Below are positions 1 to 6,843 of a stretch of DNA of 38,973 bases, piece by piece (the stretch's first letter is position 1; the number at the start of each line of letters is the position of its first letter). The translations under genes were made by a program, and so were the position numbers. A model generated the notes under the pieces. The model was not told the origin of the DNA and did no database searches. It worked only from the letters and a program-made list of their open reading frames with translations. This DNA comes from Parvularcula sp964342585. GTDB lineage: Bacteria; Pseudomonadota; Alphaproteobacteria; Caulobacterales; Parvularculaceae. The stretch is taken from positions 1 through 38,973 of the forward strand of contig CAYFHK010000008.1 in assembly GCA_964342585.1 (NCBI GenBank). The letters run 5' to 3'.

Positions 1-897
1 ATGCGCATAGGTCTTAAATGATGGCTGCAACGCTTCGCCAAAGGCCACCGCCTTTGCGGCGATCACATGCATCAGCGGGCCGCCTTGAAGCCCGGGGAAA
101 AGCGCGGAGCGAAATTTTTTCGCTAAGTCCGCTTCATTCGTCAGGATCATGCCGCCGCGTGGACCGCGGAGCGTTTTATGTGTGGTCGTCGTCACCGCAT
201 GCGCGTGGGGCAATGGGCTGGGATGAACCCCTGCCGCCACCAAGCCCGCGAAGTGCGCCATATCAACAAGCAGATACGCCCCAACGCGATCTGCGATTTC
301 CCGGAACGCCGCGAAATCAATAATACGCGGATAGGCCGAGCCGCCCGCAATGATCAGCTTGGGTTTGTGTTCTTCTGCGAGCGCGGCCACTTCATCCATC
401 CGGATACGGTGGGTTTCAGGATCAACACCATAGTGGACGGCGTTGAACCATTTGCCCGACTGGTTTGCTTTCGCCCCGTGGGTCAAATGTCCGCCAGCGG
501 ACAAGTCGAGACCCAAGAACGTGTCGCCCGGCTTCATCAGCGCCATGAACACAGCCTGGTTGGCCTGGCTGCCCGAATGGGGTTGGACGATGGCTTCGGC
601 ACAATCGAACAGCTTTGTCGCGCGAGCGATGGCGAGGTTCTCCGCCTCATCGACCACTTCGCAGCCCCCGTAATATCGGCGCCCGGGGAAGCCTTCGGCA
701 TATTTATTCGTGAGAACAGAGCCCTGCGCCTCAAGCACGGCGCGGCTCACAATGTTCTCAGATGCGATGAGTTCGATCTGTTTTTGCTGACGCGAAAGCT
801 CGCGACCAACAATGTCGCTCAACTCAGGATCAGATGAGGCGAGCGGGGTGTCGAAAAAGGATGGGTCCGGCAGGACCGGCGCAGCAGTCTGGCTCAT
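1..897 (-). CDS. glyA: Serine hydroxymethyltransferase, 5' part (cut by window edge)
   Basis: PLP enzyme of the cytoplasm that interconverts serine + tetrahydrofolate with glycine + 5,10-methylene-THF, the main source of one-carbon units. The leftward frame runs open to base 1, giving 299 codons of a protein normally about 420-435 long, so the C-terminal third is missing. Visible family motifs include IELIASENIVS near the N-terminus, KYAEGFPGRRYYGGCE, QPHSGSQAN, DMAHFAGLVAAGVHPSP, and the PLP-lysine segment VTTTTHKTLRGPRGG. The last codons read ALQPSFKTYAH, as in the family. An alternative ATG lies two codons upstream (903). No strong Shine-Dalgarno is visible for either start; an AGAG lies close by. 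It is transcribed away from the MucR-like gene across a 325-nt gap. Function is very sure; only the exact start is open. Confidence 0.96.
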   Translation of the reverse strand, partial: MSQTAAPVLPDPSFFDTPLASSDPELSDIVGRELSRQQKQIELIASENIVSRAVLEAQGSVLTNKYAEGFPGRRYYGGCEVVDEAENLAIARATKLFDCAEAIVQPHSGSQANQAVFMALMKPGDTFLGLDLSAGGHLTHGAKANQSGKWFNAVHYGVDPETHRIRMDEVAALAEEHKPKLIIAGGSAYPRIIDFAAFREIADRVGAYLLVDMAHFAGLVAAGVHPSPLPHAHAVTTTTHKTLRGPRGGMILTNEADLAKKFRSALFPGLQGGPLMHVIAAKAVAFGEALQPSFKTYAH

Positions 898-1222
898 GTT
901 CATTACTCTGTTGCGAGGTTTGCGGCGATCTAGCGCCGAAGAGGGCATCAGCGCAATGCGCGCCCTCGCCTCACCTCATGGCATAATCTATGCGTTTCAT
1001 TCACCCTGATTCGGCTGCACTTTGTTGTTTTATTGCTCGCTGCACTAGTGTCGATCTAGTTTGTGTTTGAGGACATTTTTTGCAGATGAACCAGGTTGCC
1101 AAGCCTTGTAATTGAGCCTAGGTGCACTTCTTCTTTCGTAACAATCAATGATCTTTCAATTGTTTGTCGTTTAAGAACAAGGCTCGATCATTGTCCAAGT
1201 ATAACAGAGGAAAGGCCTCCTC
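898..1222. other. Divergent intergenic region glyA / mucR-like gene
   Basis: This 325-nt stretch has no credible gene. The part next to glyA is GC-rich. The part next to the regulator (about 1015-1210) is clearly richer in A/T, with several runs of T and TA steps, the type of DNA that Ros/MucR proteins are known to prefer. It must hold the promoters of both divergent genes, but I could not identify convincing -35/-10 boxes. An 8-nt inverted repeat near the regulator start is listed separately. A GAGG/CCTC pair at 1207-1219 could fold over the regulator's ribosome binding site. Confidence 0.6.
1146..1193. promoter_or_regulatory. Inverted repeat, candidate operator of the MucR-like gene
   Basis: CAATGATC at 1146-1153 and its exact reverse complement GATCATTG at 1186-1193 are centred 40 nt apart, close to a whole number of helical turns. 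They end 29 nt before the ATG of the regulator. A weaker AACAAT (1140-1145) / ATTGTT (1159-1164) pair overlaps. MucR/Ros proteins are known to autoregulate and to bind AT-rich upstream DNA, so an autoregulatory site is plausible. This is inference from position and symmetry only. Confidence 0.35.
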
Positions 1223-1684
1223 ATGGAAAACTCCCCCGCACTTCCCGAAACGATCAGCCACGGCGACACGCTTAATTTAACGACAGAAATCGTCTCCGCT
1301 TTTGTGAGCAATAATTCAGTACCTGCCGATCAATTGCAGGACTTGCTTCAAGCGACTTACGCGACTTTGTCGTCACTGGCTGGCGGCACGGAAAGCGCGC
1401 CCACCAACCAGAAACCAGCTGTGCCGGTGAAGAAATCAGTCACAGATGATTACATCATCTGTTTGGAAGACGGCAAAAAGCTGAAAATGCTGAAGCGTTA
1501 TTTGCGCACGCAATACGACATGTCCCCTGAGGATTATCGCCGCAAATGGAACCTGCCGGCAGACTATCCAATGGTCGCGCCAAACTATGCCAAACGCCGG
1601 TCTGAGTTTGCAAAGAAAATTGGTCTGGGAACCGGTGGGGGCCGGAAAACCACCAAACGGACGACGCGGAAGAAAGCGGCTTAA
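1223..1684 (+). CDS. MucR/Ros-family transcriptional regulator with degenerate zinc finger
   Basis: DNA-binding regulator, 153 residues, the usual MucR length. Residues 74-136 match the family closely: ICLEDGKKLKMLKRYL, then MSPEDYRRKWNLPADYPMVAP and a C-terminal AKKIGLG, followed by a basic tail (141-152) rich in Lys, Arg and Thr. Classical Ros/MucR uses Cys-x2-Cys and two His. Here only Cys80 remains: the second Cys is Asp83, the first His position is Tyr93, and the later His positions are Gln97 and Tyr98. Family members without zinc that still bind DNA are known from Mesorhizobium, so this is not a dead gene. Such proteins control motility, exopolysaccharide or cell cycle genes in alphaproteobacteria. 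The start is set by GAGGAAAGG upstream. The gene stands alone, divergent from glyA, and ends in a terminator shared with tatC. Confidence 0.9.
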   Translation: MENSPALPETISHGDTLNLTTEIVSAFVSNNSVPADQLQDLLQATYATLSSLAGGTESAPTNQKPAVPVKKSVTDDYIICLEDGKKLKMLKRYLRTQYDMSPEDYRRKWNLPADYPMVAPNYAKRRSEFAKKIGLGTGGGRKTTKRTTRKKAA

Positions 1685-1710
1685 CGGAAGTATATTCAAA
1701 TACGCGAAAG

Positions 1711-1737
1711 AAAAGGCGCCACTTTCGGCGCTTTTTT
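1711..1737 (+). terminator. Intrinsic terminator after the MucR-like gene
   Basis: GCGCC / GGCGC stem with a six-base loop (ACTTTC), followed by a run of six T on the + strand and preceded by AAAA, so it may also act for the convergent tatC gene. It lies 27 nt after the stop of the regulator. Confidence 0.7.
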
Positions 1738-1752
1738 GTTTGGTAAACTTGC

Positions 1753-2586
1753 CTACTCGTCTTCAGGCGGCGCTTGTTTGTCGCCAAATCCGCGGACCAT
1801 GAAGATCGAAACTTCGTACAAAATCCAGATCGTGGCCCCAAGCGCGAGCTGACTGACCGGGTCGGGCGGCGTCAAAAAGGCCGCCGCGAGAAAGATGCCG
1901 ACAATGGCAAAGCGCCGATTTCTTTTGAGAGATTCAGGGGTGACGATCCCTGCGCGTCCCAGCAAGGTCAGCACGACAGGAAGCTGAAACGCAAAGCCAA
2001 AGCCCATCATCAACGTCAGCGCCAAGTTCAGATAGTCATCAACCCGAACGAACAGGTTGTAGCTTGCGCGCCCCGCGGCTTCCGCCGGCTTTTCCATCGA
2101 CAGCGCGAAATCCATCACCAATGGCAAAATGAGCTGATGGACCAAAAGGATGCCGCCCGCGAACAACACAGGGATCATCATCAAGAACGGCATCACCGCC
2201 CGGCGCTCACGCTTATACAGGCCAGGCGCCACGAAGGCATAGAGCTGCCAAGCCACCACTGGGAAGGCGAGCATCAGCCCCGCAAACAGCGAAAGTTTCA
2301 CCCGCGCGAAAAACAGCGCCAGCGGGGGATAGTTCAACACAGCGGCGTCTTCGAGACCGGCACGTTCAACAGCGGTCACGAACGGCACGGTGAGCAAATT
2401 GTAGAGGGAGTAAGAAAAGGCAAAACAGAGCGCGAAACCCACAGCGATCGCCGCAAGCGCGATGATCAGCCGATTTCGCAGCTCTTGCAGATGACTCAAT
2501 AGCGGCGCGCGGCTCGCCTCGAGCTCGCTATCGTCAGCCACGTAGGGGTCTTGTCCGCCATCTGTAGCGGAAGCGTCGGAAGACAT
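1753..2586 (-). CDS. tatC: Sec-independent protein translocase subunit TatC
   Basis: Inner-membrane receptor of the twin-arginine translocase, which exports folded proteins bearing RR signal peptides. The protein has 277 residues, slightly longer than usual because of an acidic N-terminal tail of about 25 residues. Six hydrophobic segments are evident. Family signatures are HLQELRNRLI in the cytoplasmic N-terminus, FVAPGLYKRERR in the first cytoplasmic loop, and LTPPDPVSQ before the last helix. Its ATG overlaps the tatB stop by one base (TGATG), indicating translational coupling. Last gene of the leftward run. A likely Tat substrate, the class V PLP enzyme at 32672-33907, lies in the same window. 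Confidence 0.97.
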   Translation of the reverse strand: MSSDASATDGGQDPYVADDSELEASRAPLLSHLQELRNRLIIALAAIAVGFALCFAFSYSLYNLLTVPFVTAVERAGLEDAAVLNYPPLALFFARVKLSLFAGLMLAFPVVAWQLYAFVAPGLYKRERRAVMPFLMMIPVLFAGGILLVHQLILPLVMDFALSMEKPAEAAGRASYNLFVRVDDYLNLALTLMMGFGFAFQLPVVLTLLGRAGIVTPESLKRNRRFAIVGIFLAAAFLTPPDPVSQLALGATIWILYEVSIFMVRGFGDKQAPPEDE

Positions 2587-2927
2587 CAGCTCAGGCTGGT
2601 CCCTTCAGCTTTTTTCTCAGCGGGGCGCGACGCTTGCTTTTCAGTTTCCCGCAATTCGCGGTCCACATCATCAAGGGCACCCTGAATATCTTTTCGCGGA
2701 TCAGCCGCTTTCAGCGCCTCAATTTCCTTCCGCATCTCATCAATCTCAGCTTCGCGCGCCATCTGATCGAAGCTGGACCGAAAATCATCGGCAAGCCGAC
2801 GCATTTTGCCGAAGGTCCGCCCCACGGTTTGCATGAGCCGCGGCAAATCCTTCGGGCCCACCACGATGAGCGCCAAAATGCCGAGCATCACCAGCTCGAC
2901 CATACCGACCTGTGGGACGAGACTCAT
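2586..2927 (-). CDS. tatB: Sec-independent protein translocase subunit TatB
   Basis: Partner of TatC in the substrate-binding complex of the twin-arginine translocase. 113 residues. A short periplasmic start is followed by one transmembrane helix (about residues 7-22, VELVMLGILALIVVGPKDLP, carrying the acidic residue near the membrane entry and the VGPKDLP hinge typical of TatB). An amphipathic helix follows (LPRLMQTVGRTFGKMRRL), then a charged, coiled-coil-like tail rich in Glu, Lys and Arg. It lies 8 nt after tatA and overlaps tatC by one base. The LPRLMQTVGR segment and longer tail separate it from TatA. Confidence 0.95.
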   Translation of the reverse strand: MSLVPQVGMVELVMLGILALIVVGPKDLPRLMQTVGRTFGKMRRLADDFRSSFDQMAREAEIDEMRKEIEALKAADPRKDIQGALDDVDRELRETEKQASRPAEKKAEGTSLS

Positions 2928-2935
2928 ATCGCCTC

Positions 2936-3178
2936 TCAGACTTTTGTCTTGTCAGTCGCCTCAGCCGATGTTTCCACCGACGTTTCATGCGAAATGGCTT
3001 CGCGCGACGCTGTGCTGTTGTTTTCAGCCTTGTCGTCGTCCTCTTCAGCGAGGCCTTTGCGGAAGGATTTGATCCCTTTCGCCATGTCGCCCATCAGTGC
3101 CGAAATACGGCCTCGCCCGCCAAAAAGGACCAGTACGAGGATGAGCACGATGAGTAGTTGCTGCCATCCGATCCCCAT
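2936..3178 (-). CDS. tatA: Sec-independent protein translocase subunit TatA
   Basis: Pore-forming or membrane-thinning subunit of the twin-arginine translocase. 80 residues. One transmembrane helix (GWQQLLIVLILVLVLFGG) is followed by the amphipathic helix containing GDMAKGIKSFRKGL, the hallmark of TatA, and an acidic, Ser/Thr-rich tail. I chose the ATG at 3178 because it gives the canonical MGIG N-terminus and has AAGGAG eight bases upstream. A longer in-frame reading adds 20 residues of unrelated sequence and was rejected. It is 78 nt downstream of scpB and 8 nt upstream of tatB. Confidence 0.95.
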   Translation of the reverse strand: MGIGWQQLLIVLILVLVLFGGRGRISALMGDMAKGIKSFRKGLAEEDDDKAENNSTASREAISHETSVETSAEATDKTKV

Positions 3179-3256
3179 CGCGGATCTCCTTATCGTCAAA
3201 TATTCACTGGTGTTAGGCGTTCTCTTCGCAGAGCGCAAATGAACACAGCAATCGGC

Positions 3257-4120
3257 TCAAGAATTCTCGTCTTCGGGATCGTGAAATTCAGGGGAAAATT
3301 CTCGGGCCGTATCTGACGCGGCATCGTCGCTTTCGTCGCGATCTTCGCCATCATCGGCGGTTGGCGTTGGCACGCTGAAGCCTGGCGGCAGCCGCGCATC
3401 AAGCAATCCGGCGGCTTTCAGATCAGAAAGTCCCGGCAAGTGATCGATCGAGGTGAGCCCGAAATGTTCCAAAAAGGCGGGCGTCGTACCGTAGAGAAGC
3501 GGCCGACCCGGCACTTCGCGGCGGCCCCGAATTTTGATCCATCCAAGATCAAGCAATTGGTCGAGCGAGCCCTTCGCCACCGCGACACCGCGCACTTCTT
3601 CAATATCTGCGCGACTGCACGGCTGGTGATAGGCGATGATCGCGAGGGTCTCGAGCGCCGCCCGGGACAGCTTGCGCTCTTGCGTGCGGTACTCGACCAG
3701 GACATTGGCGACATCCGCAGCGGTGACGAACTGCCACCCGCCGGCGACCTCGCGCAGCTCAATGCCTCGACCCTCATATTCCTCGGCCAAAGCCTCGAGA
3801 TAGGGACGCACAGCGGCACCGTTCAGGCGGTTTTGCAGCATCGATTCAGTCAGCGGCTTCGGGCTCGCAAATAAAAGCGCTTCGAGGCGCCGCTTGGTCT
3901 GTGTCTCTGCCGCCGCTTGGGCAAACGGATTGTCGAGGGACGGGATCTCTTGATCGTCGGTCAATGGCACCACCGTCGGCTGGTCGCTCTGCTCACCGGG
4001 CATCACCTCACCAGCGCCGCCAAAGGCGCGCTCGAGCCAATGCTGGGCGGCACGGGCATCAAGTGTCCGGATATCCTCATCATCTGTGAGAGGCCAAGCA
4101 GCAGAGAACAAAGACGTCAT
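3257..4120 (-). CDS. scpB: Segregation and condensation protein B (ScpB)
   Basis: Kleisin-interacting subunit of the bacterial SMC condensin, needed for chromosome compaction and segregation. 287 residues. Two winged-helix domains occupy about residues 76-240: KRRLEALLFASPKPL, ALETLAIIAYHQPCSRADIEE, VRGV, and GRREVPGRPLLYGTT, all typical. An acidic tail follows. Unusually, a 75-residue N-terminal extension contains two copies of a PLTDDxxIxxLD motif (residues 10-21 and 52-63). The ATG at 4120 overlaps the scpA stop in an ATGA, which fixes the start; a 60-residue in-frame extension further upstream lies inside scpA and was rejected. The ScpAB pair next to tat is standard in alphaproteobacteria. 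Confidence 0.95.
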   Translation of the reverse strand: MTSLFSAAWPLTDDEDIRTLDARAAQHWLERAFGGAGEVMPGEQSDQPTVVPLTDDQEIPSLDNPFAQAAAETQTKRRLEALLFASPKPLTESMLQNRLNGAAVRPYLEALAEEYEGRGIELREVAGGWQFVTAADVANVLVEYRTQERKLSRAALETLAIIAYHQPCSRADIEEVRGVAVAKGSLDQLLDLGWIKIRGRREVPGRPLLYGTTPAFLEHFGLTSIDHLPGLSDLKAAGLLDARLPPGFSVPTPTADDGEDRDESDDAASDTAREFSPEFHDPEDENS

Positions 4121-4923
4121 GAGGGATGATCCGTGGCGGATTTTTGGCGGAGGTAGAGCGGCGCAAAAGCCGTGGATTGGCGAAGCTCGACTTTGCCGCT
4201 TTTGGCGTATTCGAGGGCCGCGCCGAAATTGCTGGCAATCACGGAGCGCATCGGCGCGTCGACGGGCGTTGACGGCTGTAGCGCAGACAACAGGCACCAA
4301 TCCGGGATATCGCCGAGAAGTTTGGCCAGACGTTCCCGCGCCGCTTCGAGCGAGTACACCTGGGGCGGCTCACGGTGCAGCGTCGGCTCAATCGCTCGCA
4401 CGCGTTGGACCGCATACGCCTTGAGAAGATCGTAGAGTTCGGCTTTCCACTCGGTTTCCGTTTCGACCGACAGCTGCGCTTCGGCCCGTGCGAAGACCTC
4501 CTGCCCCAGCTGCGGCAGCGAGGTGAGCTGTTCGGCCGCCTGCCGCATGGCATCGAGCCGCTGAAGCTGGAAGGCGAGCCGCGCGCTCATTTCATCCGCG
4601 GTCGGCTCATCGTCCGTGCCCTTGGGCGTGGGCAACAAAAGCTTTGATTTGAGGAAGGTCAGCCACGACGCCATGACGAGATAGTCAGCGGCAAGCTCGA
4701 GGTCGCGGCGCTTCGCCTCTTCGACAAAGGCCAAATACTGATCAACCAGAGCCAGCACAGAGATCTGCCGCAGGTCGACTTTTTGACGTCGCGCAAGGTC
4801 GAGAAGAATGTCGAGCGGGCCCTCAAAGCCATCGAGGCGCACGATGAAGTCGGCCTCCTCCGCCACCGGATCAGCGCGCATCGGGGCGTCGAACGCCTCG
4901 TCACTCAGCTCTTCATCATTCAT
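4117..4923 (-). CDS. scpA: Segregation and condensation protein A (ScpA)
   Basis: Kleisin subunit that bridges the SMC heads in the chromosome condensin complex. 268 residues. The N-terminal SMC-binding part shows the family signature FIVRLDGFEGPLDILLDLAR (residues 27-46), then KVDLRQISVLALVDQYL and LAADYLVMASWLTFLKSKLLLP. A variable middle is followed by a C-terminal winged-helix region. The ATG overlaps the nagZ stop by one base (TAATG) and the stop overlaps the scpB start by four (ATGA), so nagZ-scpA-scpB are probably translated as a chain. Confidence 0.96.
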   Translation of the reverse strand: MNDEELSDEAFDAPMRADPVAEEADFIVRLDGFEGPLDILLDLARRQKVDLRQISVLALVDQYLAFVEEAKRRDLELAADYLVMASWLTFLKSKLLLPTPKGTDDEPTADEMSARLAFQLQRLDAMRQAAEQLTSLPQLGQEVFARAEAQLSVETETEWKAELYDLLKAYAVQRVRAIEPTLHREPPQVYSLEAARERLAKLLGDIPDWCLLSALQPSTPVDAPMRSVIASNFGAALEYAKSGKVELRQSTAFAPLYLRQKSATDHPS

Positions 4924-5948
4924 TAAGAAAGGCTAGCGCTGTTCGTCAGCGACGCAAGCTGCGCTTCCAGCTCTGCAATCGCGATTTCTGTTGCCGAGCC
5001 CTTAGGCGTGGCCACTGCAGCATCGGCGCGCCGCTTAGCTCGTCCTTCCAGCGTGGGGACCGCGCTCGCGACCGCGGTCATCTCCTCCATGTCGCCATTG
5101 CAGTGGAGGATCAGATCGCAGCCCGCGGCCAATGAAGCCCGCGTTCTCTCATCAAACCCGCCAGCCAGCGCCTTCATCGAGAGATCGTCAGTCATCAGCA
5201 GACCGTCGAAAGCAATATGACCGCGGATCACGTTATCGATGACCGTTTTCGACAAGGTGGCGCAGGCCTTCTCGTCGAGCGCGGTGTAAACAACGTGCGC
5301 GGTCATCGCCATTGGGGCATCCGACAACGCTTTGAACGGCGCGAAGTCGATCGCCTGCAAATCATCCCGCGCAGCGTCGACGATAGGCAAGTCCAGATGG
5401 CTATCGCTCTTTGCCCGTCCGTGTCCGGGAATGTGCTTGATGATCGGGAGACAGCCGCCAAGGAGCGTGCCTTGCATCTGCGCGCGGCCTAAGGCCGTGA
5501 CGATCTCGGGGTCTTCAGAAAATGCGCGATCCCCAATGATGTCATGGCTCCCCGGCGCCCGCACATCGATCATGGGCACACAGTTCACGGACAATCCGAG
5601 CGCCACAGCATCTTGCGCCAAGAGCTGGCCGTGTACCCTAGCCGCTTCACATGCAGCCTCGAGCCCCTTTTGGTTGACCAGATCACCGATCACGCCCGCG
5701 GGGATACGCGTCTGCGGGACAATTTGCGGGGTCATTCGGTCGACCCGGCCACCCTCATGATCGATCAGAATGGGGGCATCCCATCCGACCGTTTCGCGAA
5801 GCGCCGCACAGAGCGCGCGCGTTTGATCGGCTGTTTCGATGTTCCGACGGAAGAGGATGAAACCCCATGGGGCCGCTTCTCGAAAGAAGCGTGCCTCATC
5901 TGGCGTCAATTTGGTGCCGCTGCACCCATAGATTACCGCTGTGGTCAC
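4923..5948 (-). CDS. nagZ: Beta-N-acetylhexosaminidase (NagZ), GH3
   Basis: Cytoplasmic glycoside hydrolase of family 3 that removes N-acetylglucosamine from anhydromuropeptides in peptidoglycan recycling. In some bacteria its product feeds AmpC induction. 341 residues, the usual length. Family motifs are GFILFRRNIE, LIDHEGGRV (substrate-binding loop), KHIPGHG (171-177, carrying the His of the catalytic dyad loop), SDSHLDLP, MTAHVVY and the nucleophile motif TDDLSMKAL (Asp254). It starts 10 nt after the SPOR-protein stop, so a common mRNA is likely. Pairing with a septal peptidoglycan-binding SPOR protein makes sense functionally. No oddities seen. Confidence 0.96.
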   Translation of the reverse strand: MTTAVIYGCSGTKLTPDEARFFREAAPWGFILFRRNIETADQTRALCAALRETVGWDAPILIDHEGGRVDRMTPQIVPQTRIPAGVIGDLVNQKGLEAACEAARVHGQLLAQDAVALGLSVNCVPMIDVRAPGSHDIIGDRAFSEDPEIVTALGRAQMQGTLLGGCLPIIKHIPGHGRAKSDSHLDLPIVDAARDDLQAIDFAPFKALSDAPMAMTAHVVYTALDEKACATLSKTVIDNVIRGHIAFDGLLMTDDLSMKALAGGFDERTRASLAAGCDLILHCNGDMEEMTAVASAVPTLEGRAKRRADAAVATPKGSATEIAIAELEAQLASLTNSASLS

Positions 5949-5958
5949 GACCGGCCGA

Positions 5959-6735
5959 TCAACGTTGCTTCACAAAGCAATCAACGCCGCGCGATGACAG
6001 CTGTGAGCAAAAACTCTCTGCGCCTGACCGCTCGTCATAGGCGCCAATCCATAGACGGTGATATGTCCGTCCATTCACGTCGGCGACCTGCACGTAGGGC
6101 GGTTTGCCACTGACCAAATTGCCCAATTGCGAGGAAAGCTGTGAGTAGCGGGACATCGCATCGCCCCGCGAACCGAACGCGCCGACCTGAACCGCATACT
6201 GCCCCACCGCCAACGACGGCATGGATTGGCGAACAGGCGTCGACGGCGCAGACGTCGTGGTTGAGGGCTGCGAAGTCGGTGCCGGAGACGGCGTTGGCGT
6301 CGCCTCTGCGGTGCGCGTCGGGGCGGGCGTCGGGGTTGGTGTGGGCGCTGGTGTTTCGGTGCGGGTCGGTGTTGGATCCGCGGGAGCTGGCGTTTCGCCC
6401 GTGTCGAAATTCGCCAGCGGGTCAGCGGTCTCACTCACCTCGGCGACAACGCGTCGGGGCGGTTCGTTCAGCTCTTGCTCGACCTCTGCGCGGGCTGGCG
6501 CGACAGGTTCGAGTTCTACCGTTTCGCGCGCCGGCGTTGGATCGGCGGCGACCATCGGCAAATCCGAATCATCTGACGCCGCCGCGTGGATACCCTTTTG
6601 ATAGGCGATCCACACAATCCCCGCGAAGGCGGCGACCACAACAAAGAAAATGATGAGGATCCAAAAGCCTGAAAGCCCCCCCTCATCATCGAGGTCATCA
6701 TAGCTTTCATCGATGTCGTCAGTCGCACTGGTCAT
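5959..6735 (-). CDS. SPOR-domain membrane protein
   Basis: Inner-membrane protein with a periplasmic SPOR domain, which in known cases binds denuded septal glycan during division. 258 residues: an acidic cytoplasmic start, one transmembrane helix (about 24-45), a Pro/Thr-rich linker (about 113-168) and the C-terminal SPOR domain (about 177-256: YAVQVGAFGS, AMSRYSQLSSQLG, YHRLWIGAYDERSGAESFCSQL, CFVKQR). Two Cys in the SPOR domain (in ESFCSQL and VDCFVKQR) could form a disulfide. The ATG at 6735 is preceded by GGAGG at good spacing; a longer in-frame start adds 20 residues without support. It lies between dgt and nagZ, the position it has in relatives, except that argS is not present between it and dgt. 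Confidence 0.9.
   Translation of the reverse strand: MTSATDDIDESYDDLDDEGGLSGFWILIIFFVVVAAFAGIVWIAYQKGIHAAASDDSDLPMVAADPTPARETVELEPVAPARAEVEQELNEPPRRVVAEVSETADPLANFDTGETPAPADPTPTRTETPAPTPTPTPAPTRTAEATPTPSPAPTSQPSTTTSAPSTPVRQSMPSLAVGQYAVQVGAFGSRGDAMSRYSQLSSQLGNLVSGKPPYVQVADVNGRTYHRLWIGAYDERSGAESFCSQLSSRGVDCFVKQR
6232..6399 (-). repeat. Pro/Thr low-complexity coding repeat in SPOR protein linker
   Basis: Within the SPOR protein the codons for residues 113-168 alternate mainly Pro, Thr, Ala and Ser (for example TPTPTPAPT), giving a GT-rich repetitive tract on the + strand. It forms the flexible periplasmic linker between membrane anchor and SPOR domain. Such tracts vary in length between strains and can slip. 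Confidence 0.7.
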
Positions 6736-6843
6736 CAGATCCTCCGCGCTCGTTGCGCACACGGCCCCACCGGCAAACGCCTTGGTTAATAACACTTTTA
6801 CAGTCTGAAGGGGTAAATGTCCGTTTAACGAGTCGTTACGGTT

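Noticed and set aside
178..837. 219-codon open frame opposite glyA
   Set aside because: Antisense shadow of serine hydroxymethyltransferase; no recognisable domain.
1774..2502. 242-codon open frame on the + strand opposite tatC
   Set aside because: It mirrors the tatC coding strand, is rich in His, Gln and Arg, has no family motif or ribosome site, and tatC is certain.
6232..6399. CRISPR-like or tandem DNA repeat
   Set aside because: The repetition follows Pro/Thr codons of the SPOR linker and has no constant repeat-spacer structure.
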